Shown one piece after another: positions 25,018 to 34,835 of a stretch of 64,000 nt of DNA (its first letter is position 1; each line of letters opens with the position of its first letter). The notes under the pieces are model-generated. The model was not told the origin of the DNA and ran no database searches. It saw only the letters and a program-made list of their open reading frames with translations. The position numbers were made by a program, and so were the translations under genes. The stretch is from Candidatus Obscuribacterales bacterium (lineage in GTDB: Bacteria; Cyanobacteriota; Vampirovibrionia; Obscuribacterales; Obscuribacteraceae): positions 53,239 through 117,238 of the forward strand of contig JAIERK010000021.1 of NCBI GenBank assembly GCA_019746975.1. Reading direction: 5' to 3'.

Positions 25018-25357
25018 TAGCCGGGGGCAACTGTTTCAAGGAGCAAATGGGCCAGCGCCTGGCATCATTTCGCTGCCGAGAGCGGCTCCAACGGTCATAT
25101 ACGCAAGTTATAAAAATACATCCAGCGGCATATAGAGTTTGGATCTGGCTGGCTATAGGCGTAGTAAGAAGGCGAGTTCTCAGCCGAGCTGAAAAGAATG
25201 AAAGGAGCGCAAACACTACTACCTACAACTGAAGAAGCGCCCCACTCCGTGTTCGTAGAGCCGGTGGGCACAGATATTGCACTGACAGTTCAAGTATCTT
25301 TGCCGAAACGAATAGTACTTCAAAGATCGTGGACTCACTGGCAGTAAAACAATAGCT
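25018..25357. other. Intergenic region without a supported gene
   Basis: A short minus-strand Cys-containing phrase (LNCQCNICAHRLYEHG, near 25270) resembles part of a zinc ribbon but has no credible start or ribosome binding site. I see no other feature. Confidence 0.4.
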
Positions 25358-25590
25358 ATGGCGCAAAGGATTTTCGAAGATAAGGATTGGAAAAAAATCA
25401 GCAAATGTCTAGAAAAAACTTTGCCGGACGATTACTCGGTGCAGACGGAAGACGCGGACGGAGATGCGGAAAGGTGCTTGTCACCAAATCTGGTGCGCTA
25501 GAACATCTTACTATCGAAATCAACTGCAACAACGAAAATTTCAGTGCAGAGGTCTTGGAAGGTCCGCTCGATATAGGACCGGAGAGTTAG
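25358..25590 (+). pseudogene. Small hypothetical gene split by one frameshift
   Basis: The frame from the ATG at 25358 reads MAQRIFEDKDWKKISKCLEK, TLPDDYSVQTEDADGDAER and then runs into TAG near 25500. From about 25470 the next frame continues sensibly as LVTKSGALEHLTIEINCNN then ENFSAEVLEGPLDIGPES to TAG at 25590. The two halves join well with a one-base shift at about 25470 to give a 77-residue protein. Either a real mutation or a sequencing error. Family not recognised. Confidence 0.4.
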
Positions 25591-26043
25591 TAGTGTCCTT
25601 CACCACCAAGTATTTTCGCGGGCATGGAAGGGATCGGCTTGTCCTCGAGATCAACAAACTCGACCTTCTCTCTATTGCGAATCGGCGGTAGAAATTTTTC
25701 AGGATTAGTCACATTCGCATCGTAGATGACCACCGCCCAATGCTCATCGCTATTTTCGATGTCGGCACCATATTTTGCTTGATCACACCCTTGCTCATAT
25801 TAGCAAGCGCCCAGGCCACATTGCGTAGCTGCTGCCGGTCCGCACAACCATCGACGCGGAAATCCGCTCGATGATATGCCGGCTTTTCTCGTGTACAGAC
25901 AGCCTTTGATTCAGCTTGCTCTTTTGCGCGTTCTGTCGGTCGAGCGCCATGTCACAAACTGCCAGATTTTCCCGGCATCGACCAAAATCGGCGGCAAATA
26001 GCTGTTATCCGACACGTTCTGGCAGAAATTCTCATTTTCTGCT
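25587..26043 (-). pseudogene. Decayed hypothetical gene with two frameshifts
   Basis: On the minus strand three successive frames read like protein: ENFCQNVSDNSYLPPILVDA to QFVTWRSTDRT; then RAKEQAESKAVCTREKPAYH to LRNVAWALANMSKGVIKQ; then AKYGADIENSDEHWAVVIYD to KIPSMPAKILGGEGHY-like ending at TAA 25587-25589. No single frame spans the region. The ends suggest a protein of about 150 residues now inactivated. It converges with the split small gene, the two stop codons overlapping by two bases. Family unknown. Confidence 0.5.
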
Positions 26044-26137
26044 TAGATGATTGCTTGTCGGGAAAATCGGGCAATCTATATAGAATTTCCGTTGCCAAAT
26101 CCTGTAGGATCGAAGGCGAGATTTCAAGGTGATATTG

Positions 26138-27907
26138 GTGACAAAGCGACTTAGCGCACTTTTCTGCATTTTCCTTCTTTCAGTATGTCCCGCTCGCGCC
26201 ACTGATGTCGACAATCATAAGCCTGATATGGAAGCTCAGGGACTGGCCGGCGACCTGAGCCTGACCGAGCAAAAGAAAGAAGACGAGCTCATGTTGTCGG
26301 TGATGAAAAAAGAGCTCACACGCAACTTTGATAAGCTCAAAGATTTAAAACCGCCGGTGCACTTTATCGCATACCGCATCTATGACGCCGAGGCCTCAGA
26401 GGTATCAAGCTGTTACGGCTCTCTGTTCACTCGAAAAAACAGAGTCAAAGATCGCTACATCCAGGTAGAGGTTCGCGTCGGATCATCACAACTGGACAGC
26501 AGCCATTCCACCTCCGGCTCGCTTGCAACCTCAGTCGATGAAAACAGTTTTCGAGAGCACTGTACGACAATCGATCGAAATCCGCTCAACTTGAGGACAT
26601 GCCTCTGGTTGGAAACAGAGAAGCAGTATCGTCAAGCCGCTGAAAAATACGGTCACGTCGTAGCAGAACAGGGGCTCACTTCCGATGACAAACCCTGCGA
26701 TGATTTCAGCAAGGAAGATCCGATTGCCACCATTAACAATACCAAATTCTCGGAATTCAACCTTGACACTCTTGAATCGACAGTAAGAAAACTCTCGATG
26801 ATTTATAAGGATTATAAGGACATCGAGACCTCTTGGGTCAAGTTCGACATCGACAAAAATGACCGATACTTTGTCAACAGCGAAGGCACAGCGATCGCCG
26901 ATCATTCGATGAGCACCTTCTTTATCACCGGCGCTACTGCCACCGCAGACGATGGCGAGCGCTTGCGCCTCGATCATCAGGTTTACGTCCCGCGGCCAGA
27001 CAAAGTCGAAGAGGCAACGCCCGATTTCGAGAAGGCGACAAAGAAGCTAGCCGTCAACATAGTCGCCCTCAAGAAATCAAGTCCTTCAGAGGCATATTAC
27101 GGTCCGGCCATACTCAACAACCGCGCAGCCGCAGTCCTCTTTCATGAAGCACTTGGACACAGGCTGGAAGCCCATCGACTGAGACGACTGTATGAAGGAA
27201 AAACATTCGAAAACATGATGGGAAAAAGAATACTCCCTACCTTTATAACAGTTGATGACAAACCACTCTTGACTGAGGTCAACGGTCAGCCGCTAGTGGG
27301 ACATTATAATATCGACGACGAAGGCGTACCGGCCAAGAACGTAACTGTAGTCGATTCTGGAACTTTACGCTCATTCTTGTTGGGAAGAACTCCAGTTGCA
27401 GACTTTCCCAATTCGAACGGACACGGACGCTGCCAGCCGGGTGGAGGATACCAGCCGGTCGCTCGCATGGGCAACCTGATTGTGAGCTCCACGAAACAGG
27501 TCAGTGAAGAAACGCTCAGGCAGCATTTGATCGACGAGCTCAAGAAGCAAAAGAAGCCGTACGGTCTGATGGTCGAAGAGGTAGTATCGGGTGAGACGAA
27601 CACCTCAGACTTCAATCCTCAATCGTTTCACCTGAGCCCGAGCCTCGTAAGAAAGATATATGCAGACGGCAGACCGGACGAATTGGTCAGGAGCGTTCGC
27701 ATCATTGGTACACCAATGGCAGCATTGGAACGCATTGTCGAAACCTCGGACAAGATGGGGGTATTCAACGGATCTTGCGGAGCCGAGTCCGGATGGGTAC
27801 CACAATCAAATTGCGCCCCGTCGATTCTGGTGGATGGACTCGAGACAGAGCGCACTCATCCTGGAAAGAATGTAAAGCCTGTCCTCACGCCCCCTGACAT
27901 TGAATAA
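26138..27907 (+). CDS. Secreted TldD-like metalloprotease (U62 family)
   Basis: About 589 residues. A signal peptide (RLSALFCIFLLSVCPARA) starts from the GTG at 26138, which has AAGGTGA seven bases upstream; a GTG at 26129 is the alternative. The C-terminal half carries the TldD metal site AAVLFHEALGHRLEAHRLRR (HExxxH) and the downstream VDSGTLRSFLLGR and GGGYQPVARMGNLIV blocks. Bacterial TldD/PmbA normally act in the cytosol on peptides such as microcin B17 precursor and CcdA; an exported version must act in the envelope or outside. It is followed, nearly contiguous, by a paralogue without the metal motif, mirroring TldD/PmbA heterodimers. Substrate unknown. Confidence 0.88.
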   Translation: MTKRLSALFCIFLLSVCPARATDVDNHKPDMEAQGLAGDLSLTEQKKEDELMLSVMKKELTRNFDKLKDLKPPVHFIAYRIYDAEASEVSSCYGSLFTRKNRVKDRYIQVEVRVGSSQLDSSHSTSGSLATSVDENSFREHCTTIDRNPLNLRTCLWLETEKQYRQAAEKYGHVVAEQGLTSDDKPCDDFSKEDPIATINNTKFSEFNLDTLESTVRKLSMIYKDYKDIETSWVKFDIDKNDRYFVNSEGTAIADHSMSTFFITGATATADDGERLRLDHQVYVPRPDKVEEATPDFEKATKKLAVNIVALKKSSPSEAYYGPAILNNRAAAVLFHEALGHRLEAHRLRRLYEGKTFENMMGKRILPTFITVDDKPLLTEVNGQPLVGHYNIDDEGVPAKNVTVVDSGTLRSFLLGRTPVADFPNSNGHGRCQPGGGYQPVARMGNLIVSSTKQVSEETLRQHLIDELKKQKKPYGLMVEEVVSGETNTSDFNPQSFHLSPSLVRKIYADGRPDELVRSVRIIGTPMAALERIVETSDKMGVFNGSCGAESGWVPQSNCAPSILVDGLETERTHPGKNVKPVLTPPDIE

Positions 27908-27920
27908 GAGGTACTACGCT

Positions 27921-29666
27921 ATGCGAGCAAAGTCTCTTGCAACAGTTCTTACAGCGATCTCGTTTTCGTGTTCGATCTCGCCTGCGTATTCGCAGACAAC
28001 ACCAGCACCGAGTCCATCGGAAGCATCCGTTAAGGCAACGGAGGCCGCCGCACCGCCCGCTGCGGTCTCCTCGGCCGGCAATGATCTGGTTATGAAGGCC
28101 ATGAAAGATGAACTTGATCGTTCCATGAAAGTACTCAAGCTGCCGAATAAACCTGCACCATATTTCTTGAGCTATCGATCGAGTGACGAGCTTACATACC
28201 GATTTGCATACGGCAACGGCTCGCCTCTCTATGATTGGAAGGATCAAAACCGAACAGTCTGGGTTGATGTTAGAGTCGGAGATTACAACTTCGACAACAC
28301 TTCGGACGTGGGCAACACCGCGGCTTCAGAGTCAATCTGGCGCAATACAGCTCTGGACGACAATTATTCGGTGATTCGGCGCTCGCTTTGGGATGCAACG
28401 GATCAAGCATACAAATCGGCTTCAGAAGATTATGAAACGACGCTTTCATACAAGCAGCATCACAAAATACCTAATCTCTGCGAAAGTTTTTCAAAAGAGA
28501 AAGCCGTAGTAATGTTGAATCCAATGGCACCTGCCGTCGAACTTCCTCCTGTGTGGAAGGCACGGTTAAAGGAACTCTCTACGATTCTTAACACCACCCC
28601 CGGTGTCAGAGAATCGTGGGTTGCCTTTCAATCGGTTGATACGACGCGAAGATACGTTAACAACGAAGGCTCAATGATCCGCGATAGCTGGCATGTTCTT
28701 CGAATCGGGATGGTGGCATTTGCGCGTTGCACGGATGGAGAAGAGCTCTGGGATTCCGACAGTATATCCGTACACGAGGTAGGCGAACTGCCGAGTTTCG
28801 AAGAACTCAAGACTCGGGCAAAAGCACTATCGACGAGATTGGTCGCACACTGCAATGCACCGATACAGGATTACTACCTCGGTCCAGTATTATTGGAGCC
28901 GCAGCCGATGGCAGAGTTCACAATCAGGAACATCGCACCACTTCTCTGTGCGGTGAAGGGTGACAATATGCGCCCACAGGGCACCTTCCTTAGATCCCTC
29001 AACTCGCGTGTAATGCCGGCATTCATAAGTATTATCGACGACCCGGACAAATATAAATCCGATGCGCTTCCGAAATGCAAAATCGACTCCGAGGGAATTC
29101 CCTGCCAGAAGGTTCGTCTCATTGATCATGGCTTCCTGAGCGACTTTCTTTGCGGACGAAGTCCAGTTCGTCCCGGACAGAAAAGTAATGGACATGACTT
29201 TTCAGGAACCGCACCGACCAACCTGGTTGTCGAATCCGACAAGGCGATCGCACCAGAGACGCTACGCGATCAACTCAGGAACATGGCAAAAGACGCGGGT
29301 CTGAAAGAGTATCTCGTCATACGTCGAATCAGGCCTAGCACACCGCTTTTCATGAACGGCTCGTCATCTCAGGCGAGAGATTCAAGTCTTGAAGGTGAGG
29401 AGCCGGTCGACGCAGTTATGGTAAAAACAGATACCGGCGAGGAGCGTCGCGTCAGGGGGCTGAAATTCAAAGAGCTCTACAAGCCGAGCTTGCAGGATAT
29501 TATCAATACCGGCACCGACTCGGAGCAAGTCACATCCACACTGTGGAACGGTTATCTTCGCAAAGTCGTAGTGCCGTCGGCGCTCCTTTCAAAAACCGAG
29601 ATGGAAGCCGACAACAGTCCTACTGACGCACCGTATCCGGTGAGCAGACCGACAGCTTCTGACTGA
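27921..29666 (+). CDS. Secreted PmbA/TldE-like partner protein lacking the HExxxH site
   Basis: About 581 residues from the ATG at 27921 (GAGGT a few bases upstream). Signal peptide SLATVLTAISFSCSISPAYS, then a Pro/Ala-rich linker. The fold blocks follow the upstream TldD-like gene (RTVWVDVRVGDYNFDN; RESWVAFQSVDTTRRYVNNE; RLIDHGFLSDFLCGRSPV), but at the metal site it has PMAEFTIRNIAPLLCAVKGD with no HExxxH. In E. coli PmbA likewise lacks the motif while TldD has it, and the two form a heterodimer. The same pairing is inferred here, in an exported form. It is in the same operon, 13 bases after the stop of the first. Confidence 0.82.
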   Translation: MRAKSLATVLTAISFSCSISPAYSQTTPAPSPSEASVKATEAAAPPAAVSSAGNDLVMKAMKDELDRSMKVLKLPNKPAPYFLSYRSSDELTYRFAYGNGSPLYDWKDQNRTVWVDVRVGDYNFDNTSDVGNTAASESIWRNTALDDNYSVIRRSLWDATDQAYKSASEDYETTLSYKQHHKIPNLCESFSKEKAVVMLNPMAPAVELPPVWKARLKELSTILNTTPGVRESWVAFQSVDTTRRYVNNEGSMIRDSWHVLRIGMVAFARCTDGEELWDSDSISVHEVGELPSFEELKTRAKALSTRLVAHCNAPIQDYYLGPVLLEPQPMAEFTIRNIAPLLCAVKGDNMRPQGTFLRSLNSRVMPAFISIIDDPDKYKSDALPKCKIDSEGIPCQKVRLIDHGFLSDFLCGRSPVRPGQKSNGHDFSGTAPTNLVVESDKAIAPETLRDQLRNMAKDAGLKEYLVIRRIRPSTPLFMNGSSSQARDSSLEGEEPVDAVMVKTDTGEERRVRGLKFKELYKPSLQDIINTGTDSEQVTSTLWNGYLRKVVVPSALLSKTEMEADNSPTDAPYPVSRPTASD

Positions 29667-29740
29667 CTGGCTGCGGCTTGCAGCTTCATATATAAGAAAG
29701 ATCTCAAGATGCATCCGAGTTTCGATCGTAGACTGACATT

Positions 29741-31174
29741 ATGAGAGTCTGCCTGATATCACGGGAATACCCGCCAGAGACAGGTTGGGGCGGAATTGGC
29801 ACCTTCACGCACCACCTAGCCCACGGCTTGACCGGATTGGGTCACGACGTGCACGTGGTCTCCCTGAGCACATCGCCGGAGCACCCCACCCTCGTAGAAA
29901 CCCCCGGGCAGCCGACCGTACATCGAGTCGCGGCCGACAACCTGGCAGTCAAATTGGGTTTCGTCAATTTTTGCCTGCCCGTCACACGGCCAATGCTGGA
30001 AGAGACAGCCGGGTTGTGGACTAAATTCCTGGAGCTGCACCGAGCGCATCCATTCGATGTGCTCGAATGCCCGGAGCATTTTGCTGAAGGTCTTTTGCCT
30101 GCGCTCGTAGGTGTAGTCCCGCTGGTCATAAGGCTTCACACCCCACATTCAAAACTGGTTAAAGAGAAATTCCACAATTTCGATGAGACGTTCGATCATC
30201 GCGTGTTGACTGCGCTAGAGCGTGTGGCCATGCTCTCCGCCAATGTTCTCATATCTCCAAGCCAAGATCTGGCCAACTACGTCGCCACCGATCTCAATCT
30301 GCCGCTCGACAGAATCAATATAGTGCGCAACCCGGTCGACATCCATAAATTTACTCCGGACGGTCCGCGTGCAGCGATGAACAATAGAGCAGTCAACATT
30401 CTATTCGTCGGACGGCTGGAGCAGAGAAAGGGAGTTCATCACCTGATCGAAGCGGTTCCACAAGTGTTGCAGCTATGCGAAGGTAAATCCGTTCACTTCA
30501 CTCTGATAGGGAAAGATACGCCAACAGCGGCCGGCCACGGATCAGTCCTTGAGGAATTACAAGCGAAATTGAGGGCAACCAACTGCGAGCAACAGGCAAC
30601 CTTCACATCGCAAATCCCACTCACACAGATGGCAGAGTATTACCGCGCCGTCGATATCTGCGTACTGCCATCGCTTTACGACAATGCGCCGATGACAGTA
30701 ATCGAAGCCATGTCCTGCGGCAAGCCTGTCGTTGGCACCTCAGCTGGTGGCACAAAGGAATATGTGGGACACGAAAAATGCGGGTTGATCGTACCTCCTG
30801 CCGACAGTCTGGCTCTCGCACAAGCCCTGTCTACGCTGATTCTAGATGATAAAAAACGAGCTAGTATGGGAGCGGCCGCTAGAATTAATGCAGTTGAAAA
30901 CTTCTCTGTACAGCACATGAGTGAACAAACAGTGAATATGTACGAGTCCGCTATTCAGCTTTACAGGAACAGACACGCGGCACTCTATCCCGGGCAACCA
31001 GAGCGGCTTACTGAAGATTTGCACAGCCTGATTGATTCACTGGAAAGAAGATTGTACGAGATGACGTATTCCAACTCCTGGCGATTTCGAATCAACCACT
31101 GGCGAAAGCGGGCCAAAGAGCAGCCGGGCGGCTTCATCACTAGGGCGCTCAAAAAGCCGTTCTCGAAGATTTAA
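29741..31174 (+). CDS. GT4-family glycosyltransferase
   Basis: A 477-residue GT-B enzyme. N-terminal ISREYPPETGWGGIGTFTHHL is the GT4 opening with the acceptor-side glycine loop. The C-terminal donor domain shows LFVGRLEQRKGVHHLIEAV, then VLPSLYDNAPMTVIEAMSCG and KPVVGTSAGGTKEYV, which contain the E-x7-E region used to bind the nucleotide-sugar. A C-terminal extension of about 60 residues (LIDSLERRLYEMTYSNSWRF) is often found in glycosyltransferases of surface-polysaccharide loci. No other polysaccharide gene is nearby. Donor and acceptor are unknown. Confidence 0.9.
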   Translation: MRVCLISREYPPETGWGGIGTFTHHLAHGLTGLGHDVHVVSLSTSPEHPTLVETPGQPTVHRVAADNLAVKLGFVNFCLPVTRPMLEETAGLWTKFLELHRAHPFDVLECPEHFAEGLLPALVGVVPLVIRLHTPHSKLVKEKFHNFDETFDHRVLTALERVAMLSANVLISPSQDLANYVATDLNLPLDRINIVRNPVDIHKFTPDGPRAAMNNRAVNILFVGRLEQRKGVHHLIEAVPQVLQLCEGKSVHFTLIGKDTPTAAGHGSVLEELQAKLRATNCEQQATFTSQIPLTQMAEYYRAVDICVLPSLYDNAPMTVIEAMSCGKPVVGTSAGGTKEYVGHEKCGLIVPPADSLALAQALSTLILDDKKRASMGAAARINAVENFSVQHMSEQTVNMYESAIQLYRNRHAALYPGQPERLTEDLHSLIDSLERRLYEMTYSNSWRFRINHWRKRAKEQPGGFITRALKKPFSKI

Positions 31175-31265
31175 CGATAAAGTATTAGCGATCATCCAAA
31201 ATGTTTTCTAACTCGATCAGCTCATTCCTGTCGACTATACTCTCACCACTAACTTTGGAGAGATT

Positions 31266-32702
31266 ATGGGAAACACCGCAGCTATTGTCTGGTTGCGTAC
31301 TGATCTGCGAATCAGGGACAACGCCGCTCTCATAACCGCAAGTAGACAGGGAGCCATTGTTCCTGTCTATATCCATGCCCCTGAGGAAGAAGGTCACTGG
31401 GCGATCGGAGCGGCGAGCGCGGTCTGGCTGCACCACTCGCTGCAAGATCTCGCGGCGGCGCTGAAAGAGCAAGGCGTAGATCTTATTCTTCGCACTGGTT
31501 CAACGATAGACAATCTAATCGATATCGCATCGAAAGTGTCCGCCCGCAAACTATTTTTCAATCGAAGGTACGAACCTTGGGCAAGAGAGTTGGAGAGCAA
31601 ACTCGTCAACAGGTTTAAACAGGAGGGTATCGAGGTGGAGCAATTCGACTCCAATCTCCTGTTTCGTCCTGAAGCGATAGTCAACAAACAAGGTAACCCG
31701 TACAAAGTTTTCACACCATTTTGGAAGAGCCTTCCAGGCGTAGCACTGCCACTTACTCAACCGAAGCAAATGGCAGGATCCGGCCAGAGAATCGAATCCG
31801 TCCCCCTGGATAAACTCTCACTGCTTCCTCGAATCAACTGGACAAAAGGCATCCTCGAGGCATGGCAACCAGGCGAAGCTGGAGCTCAAACCAATCTCCG
31901 CAAGTTCTGCAAGGATGCTGTGGAACACTATGGAGAAGGTCGCGACCGCCCGGATAAAACTCTGGTGTCACGGCTCTCGCCTTATCTTCACTTTGGCGAA
32001 ATCAGCCCACGAGTGATCTGGCACGCAGTTCACAATCATTGCTTATCCGCAAAGGGCACCAATGATGGTGACAACTACCTCAGACAACTGTGCTGGCGAG
32101 AATTTGCCTGTCACCTCCTATTTCACTTTCCTGCAACATCCGACCTTCCCCTGCGGACTGACTTCAATCACTTTCCATGGATTCGCAACGAGTCGTCGTT
32201 AAAATCATGGCATCGCGGCAACACCGGATATCCACTCGTCGATGCCGGCATGAGAGAACTCTGGCATACCGGTTGGATGCACAACCGAGTTCGCATGGTC
32301 GTCGCTTCATTCCTGGTGAAACATTTACTGATCTCCTGGAAGGATGGCGCAGAATGGTTCTGGGACACGCTCGTCGATGCCGACCTCGCCAACAACACGC
32401 TAGGCTGGCAGTGGGTCGCCGGCTGCGGTGCCGATGCGGCACCCTACTTTCGAATTTTCAACCCGGTGACGCAAGGGCAAAAATTTGATCCCGATGGACT
32501 CTATGTGCGCCGTTGGGTGCCGGAGATCGCAAAGTTGCCGACGAAGTGGCTGCACAGCCCCTGGACCGCGCCGAAGGAAGAACTTGTCAAAGCCGGAATT
32601 CAGCTTGGAAGCTCGTATCCTCAACCCATCGTCGATCATAGAGAAGCCCGACAAAGAGCGCTCGCCGCACTTGCAACACTAAAAACCGACATTCACTCTT
32701 GA
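31266..32702 (+). CDS. phr: Deoxyribodipyrimidine photo-lyase (class I)
   Basis: A 478-residue photolyase, the usual length. The N-terminal antenna domain begins IVWLRTDLRIRDNAALITAS. The C-terminal FAD domain carries LCWREFACHLLFHFP, GNTGYPLVDAGMRELWHTGW, MHNRVRMVVASFLVKHLLI, DADLANNTLGWQWVAGCGAD and YFRIFNPVTQGQKFDPDG, all signature blocks for FAD and CPD binding. It repairs cyclobutane pyrimidine dimers using light. GGAGAG precedes the ATG at 31266. It is transcribed alone between a glycosyltransferase and the molybdenum hydroxylase operon. Confidence 0.95.
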   Translation: MGNTAAIVWLRTDLRIRDNAALITASRQGAIVPVYIHAPEEEGHWAIGAASAVWLHHSLQDLAAALKEQGVDLILRTGSTIDNLIDIASKVSARKLFFNRRYEPWARELESKLVNRFKQEGIEVEQFDSNLLFRPEAIVNKQGNPYKVFTPFWKSLPGVALPLTQPKQMAGSGQRIESVPLDKLSLLPRINWTKGILEAWQPGEAGAQTNLRKFCKDAVEHYGEGRDRPDKTLVSRLSPYLHFGEISPRVIWHAVHNHCLSAKGTNDGDNYLRQLCWREFACHLLFHFPATSDLPLRTDFNHFPWIRNESSLKSWHRGNTGYPLVDAGMRELWHTGWMHNRVRMVVASFLVKHLLISWKDGAEWFWDTLVDADLANNTLGWQWVAGCGADAAPYFRIFNPVTQGQKFDPDGLYVRRWVPEIAKLPTKWLHSPWTAPKEELVKAGIQLGSSYPQPIVDHREARQRALAALATLKTDIHS

Positions 32703-33068
32703 CGAGGGTCGGCTGTTCTCGCGGTCAACGCCGCCAGGTGAAAACTGATACTGACGCTGAGCCTTCGGTTTCGAAAAACAAGACATCCGATACCACACGA
32801 CAACCTCGTCAAAGCTGCCTTACCGATAGTCGATGCTCTCGCCTAAGCAGTCGCACCCGATGAAGACGAGGCTTTTCGGTGCATTTAGTAGACGCCAGCT
32901 GCCACACTGACGTGAGCTTATCTCGCGCAGAGATTAACTGAAAACGGTTTACACCTTAACGCTCGAACCCTTGACGAGCGCTTTGTCAGTTCAAGAACTG
33001 CAAAAGCGATTGTGCTATGCTGATCCGCCCTGAAGCACCAGATACACGTTGCAAAGACGGAGAGCAAG
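32703..33068. other. Intergenic region ahead of the molybdenum hydroxylase operon
   Basis: Probably carries the operon promoter. A GGAGAG ribosome binding site for the next gene lies at its end. I find no confident ORF, inverted repeat or RNA. Confidence 0.4.
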
Positions 33069-34196
33069 GTGAGAGAAACGACGGAGACTCTTGAGCTATA
33101 CAGCAGCGCTCTGGCAGACAATCTCCGCATGTTCATGGCTACGGTCGTAGATGTCACTGGGTCAGCGTATAGACGACCAGGTGCACATATGCTCGTCGTC
33201 GAAGATGGAAGAATGGCCGGCTCGATCAGCGCCGGATGTCTTGAGCACGATATCATCGCGAGAAGCGAAGATTTCCTCAGCAGCACCGTTCCACAACTGA
33301 TCACATACGAAAGTGGTACGGATGAGATTTTTGGATTGAACTTCGGATGCGACGGCACCATCCGTGTTCTCGTATCGGCGATTGACAGATCGACTCTCGA
33401 CTTCGCAAGCGTGGCGCTACGCGCCAACGATTCGGGTGAAGTGATGATCCTGGCGACGGTTTTCGAAAGCAGCGATCCAACTTTGATTGGCAAATCGCAT
33501 CTGTCATCCTTCAGCGGTACGATCTCGTCAGAACTACCTGATGAAATCCGGATGTTGGTCTTTAATGATGCTCTTGAAATTGCATCACAGCAATCGAACC
33601 AGAGTCGGACCTATCAATATGAAACAACCAGGGTATTTTTTGAATTGGTTCGACCGTCTTTGCGCCTCGTTATTCTTGGCGCCGGCGATGATGTCAGACC
33701 GGTGCTAGAGATCGCCAGAACACTCGCGGTTGACGTTACTCTTCTCGATGGCCGAAAAAGCTTTCTCGATCGGTACAAAGACTTAGCCACCACTCATAGT
33801 ATCAATAGCACAACCGATCTATCTACCTTTTTTCATGCTCCAGGACGAACGGCTGTAGTCGTCATGAGCCATAATTTCGAGCTCGACAAGGTCCTCCTCG
33901 GAGCCGCCATCACGTATCGTTGTGCCTACCTTGGTGTGATGGGGTCGCAGGACCGAACCAGAAAGCTCTTGCAACAGCTCGATGCACTGGACGCCTCGGA
34001 ACATATTCACTATCCAATCGGACTGGATCTTGGTGCGGAGAGTCCCGAAGAGATTGCGCTATCGATTTTCAGTGAAATATTGGCTTGCTGCCGCGCGGCA
34101 TCGGCGAAGCCGCTTTCAACGACCACAGGGCCGATTCACAAACGAAACGCCTCATCATCTATGCTGCAGCTCGCCACGGGTAATGCCAATGGCTAA
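33069..34196 (+). CDS. XdhC/CoxI-family molybdenum cofactor insertion protein
   Basis: A 375-residue protein. The N-terminal XdhC_CoxI domain has ATVVDVTGSAYRRPGAHMLV, GSISAGCLEHDIIAR and LNFGCDGTIRVLV with the conserved cysteines, and the C-terminal Rossmann domain has RLVILGAGDDVRPVLEIA, VVVMSHNFELDKVLL and YLGVMGSQDRTRKLL. XdhC proteins bind, sulfurate or protect the molybdenum cofactor and hand it to a hydroxylase. It heads the operon, and the nucleotidyltransferase gene starts 14 bases before its stop. The start codon is GTG with GGAGAG upstream. It is the equivalent of PaoD for the downstream PaoABC-like enzyme. Confidence 0.9.
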   Translation: MRETTETLELYSSALADNLRMFMATVVDVTGSAYRRPGAHMLVVEDGRMAGSISAGCLEHDIIARSEDFLSSTVPQLITYESGTDEIFGLNFGCDGTIRVLVSAIDRSTLDFASVALRANDSGEVMILATVFESSDPTLIGKSHLSSFSGTISSELPDEIRMLVFNDALEIASQQSNQSRTYQYETTRVFFELVRPSLRLVILGAGDDVRPVLEIARTLAVDVTLLDGRKSFLDRYKDLATTHSINSTTDLSTFFHAPGRTAVVVMSHNFELDKVLLGAAITYRCAYLGVMGSQDRTRKLLQQLDALDASEHIHYPIGLDLGAESPEEIALSIFSEILACCRAASAKPLSTTTGPIHKRNASSSMLQLATGNANG

Positions 34197-34809
34197 TGTC
34201 GCGGTCATTATCCTCGCCGCCGGCGAAAGCAAACGTATGGGCTCGAGCAAACAGTTGTTGCACTTCCAGGGAGTCACACTTCTGGATCGCGCACTGACAG
34301 CGGCAAGAGGAACCAACTCCGAACAAGTGTTGTTGGTACTTGGCGCCCAATTCGAGAAGCTCGCTGCCACTGTCACTGGTGACAATATTCAGATAGTGAA
34401 CAACGGCGACTGGAAGGAAGGTATCGCGTCATCGATCAGAATTGCAGTCGAGAATCTGGCAGAAGATATCGACGCCGCTCTGTTCCTCACGTGCGACCAG
34501 CCACTTGTGGACGCGGAATTGCTCAGCACAATAATCGCAACCTACGAGTCCACCAAACAAGCCGTGGTCGCGTCAGATTACGGCACCCCCGGTGTACCAG
34601 CTCTCTTCGCGAGAGAACTTTTACCCGATTTACTTGCGTTAAGCGGAGATAAAGGCGCCAAGTCCGTTATCCTGGCCAACATCAGCTGCCTGGTATCCGC
34701 ACCACAAGCGCAGTACGACATCGACACACAGAAAGACATTGAGAGACTGGAAGAATTATTCGAGACTACGACAGTAATCAAAACAGTTGGGACAGCACAA
34801 AAGAGATAG
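34183..34809 (+). CDS. MocA-type molybdenum cofactor nucleotidyltransferase
   Basis: About 208 residues. LAAGESKRMGSSKQLLHF is the GT-A nucleotide-binding signature of MobA/MocA; FLTCDQPLVDAELLSTII carries the metal-binding Asp, and SDYGTPGVPALFARELLP the later acceptor-side block. MocA adds CMP to molybdopterin, giving the cytosine dinucleotide cofactor used by xanthine-oxidase-family enzymes such as PaoABC. The ATG at 34183 overlaps the XdhC gene by 14 bases (a second ATG at 34189 is equally close to ACGGG). Its place between XdhC and the enzyme subunits matches that function. Confidence 0.88.
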   Translation: MPMANVAVIILAAGESKRMGSSKQLLHFQGVTLLDRALTAARGTNSEQVLLVLGAQFEKLAATVTGDNIQIVNNGDWKEGIASSIRIAVENLAEDIDAALFLTCDQPLVDAELLSTIIATYESTKQAVVASDYGTPGVPALFARELLPDLLALSGDKGAKSVILANISCLVSAPQAQYDIDTQKDIERLEELFETTTVIKTVGTAQKR

Positions 34810-34835
34810 TTCTCACTCATGGAGGAGAGCGTAAA

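Noticed and set aside
25219..25404. A 61-codon minus-strand frame with a CQCNICAHRLYEH phrase.
   Set aside because: Zinc-ribbon-like wording, but start and ribosome binding site are lacking and it overlaps the better supported plus-strand small gene.
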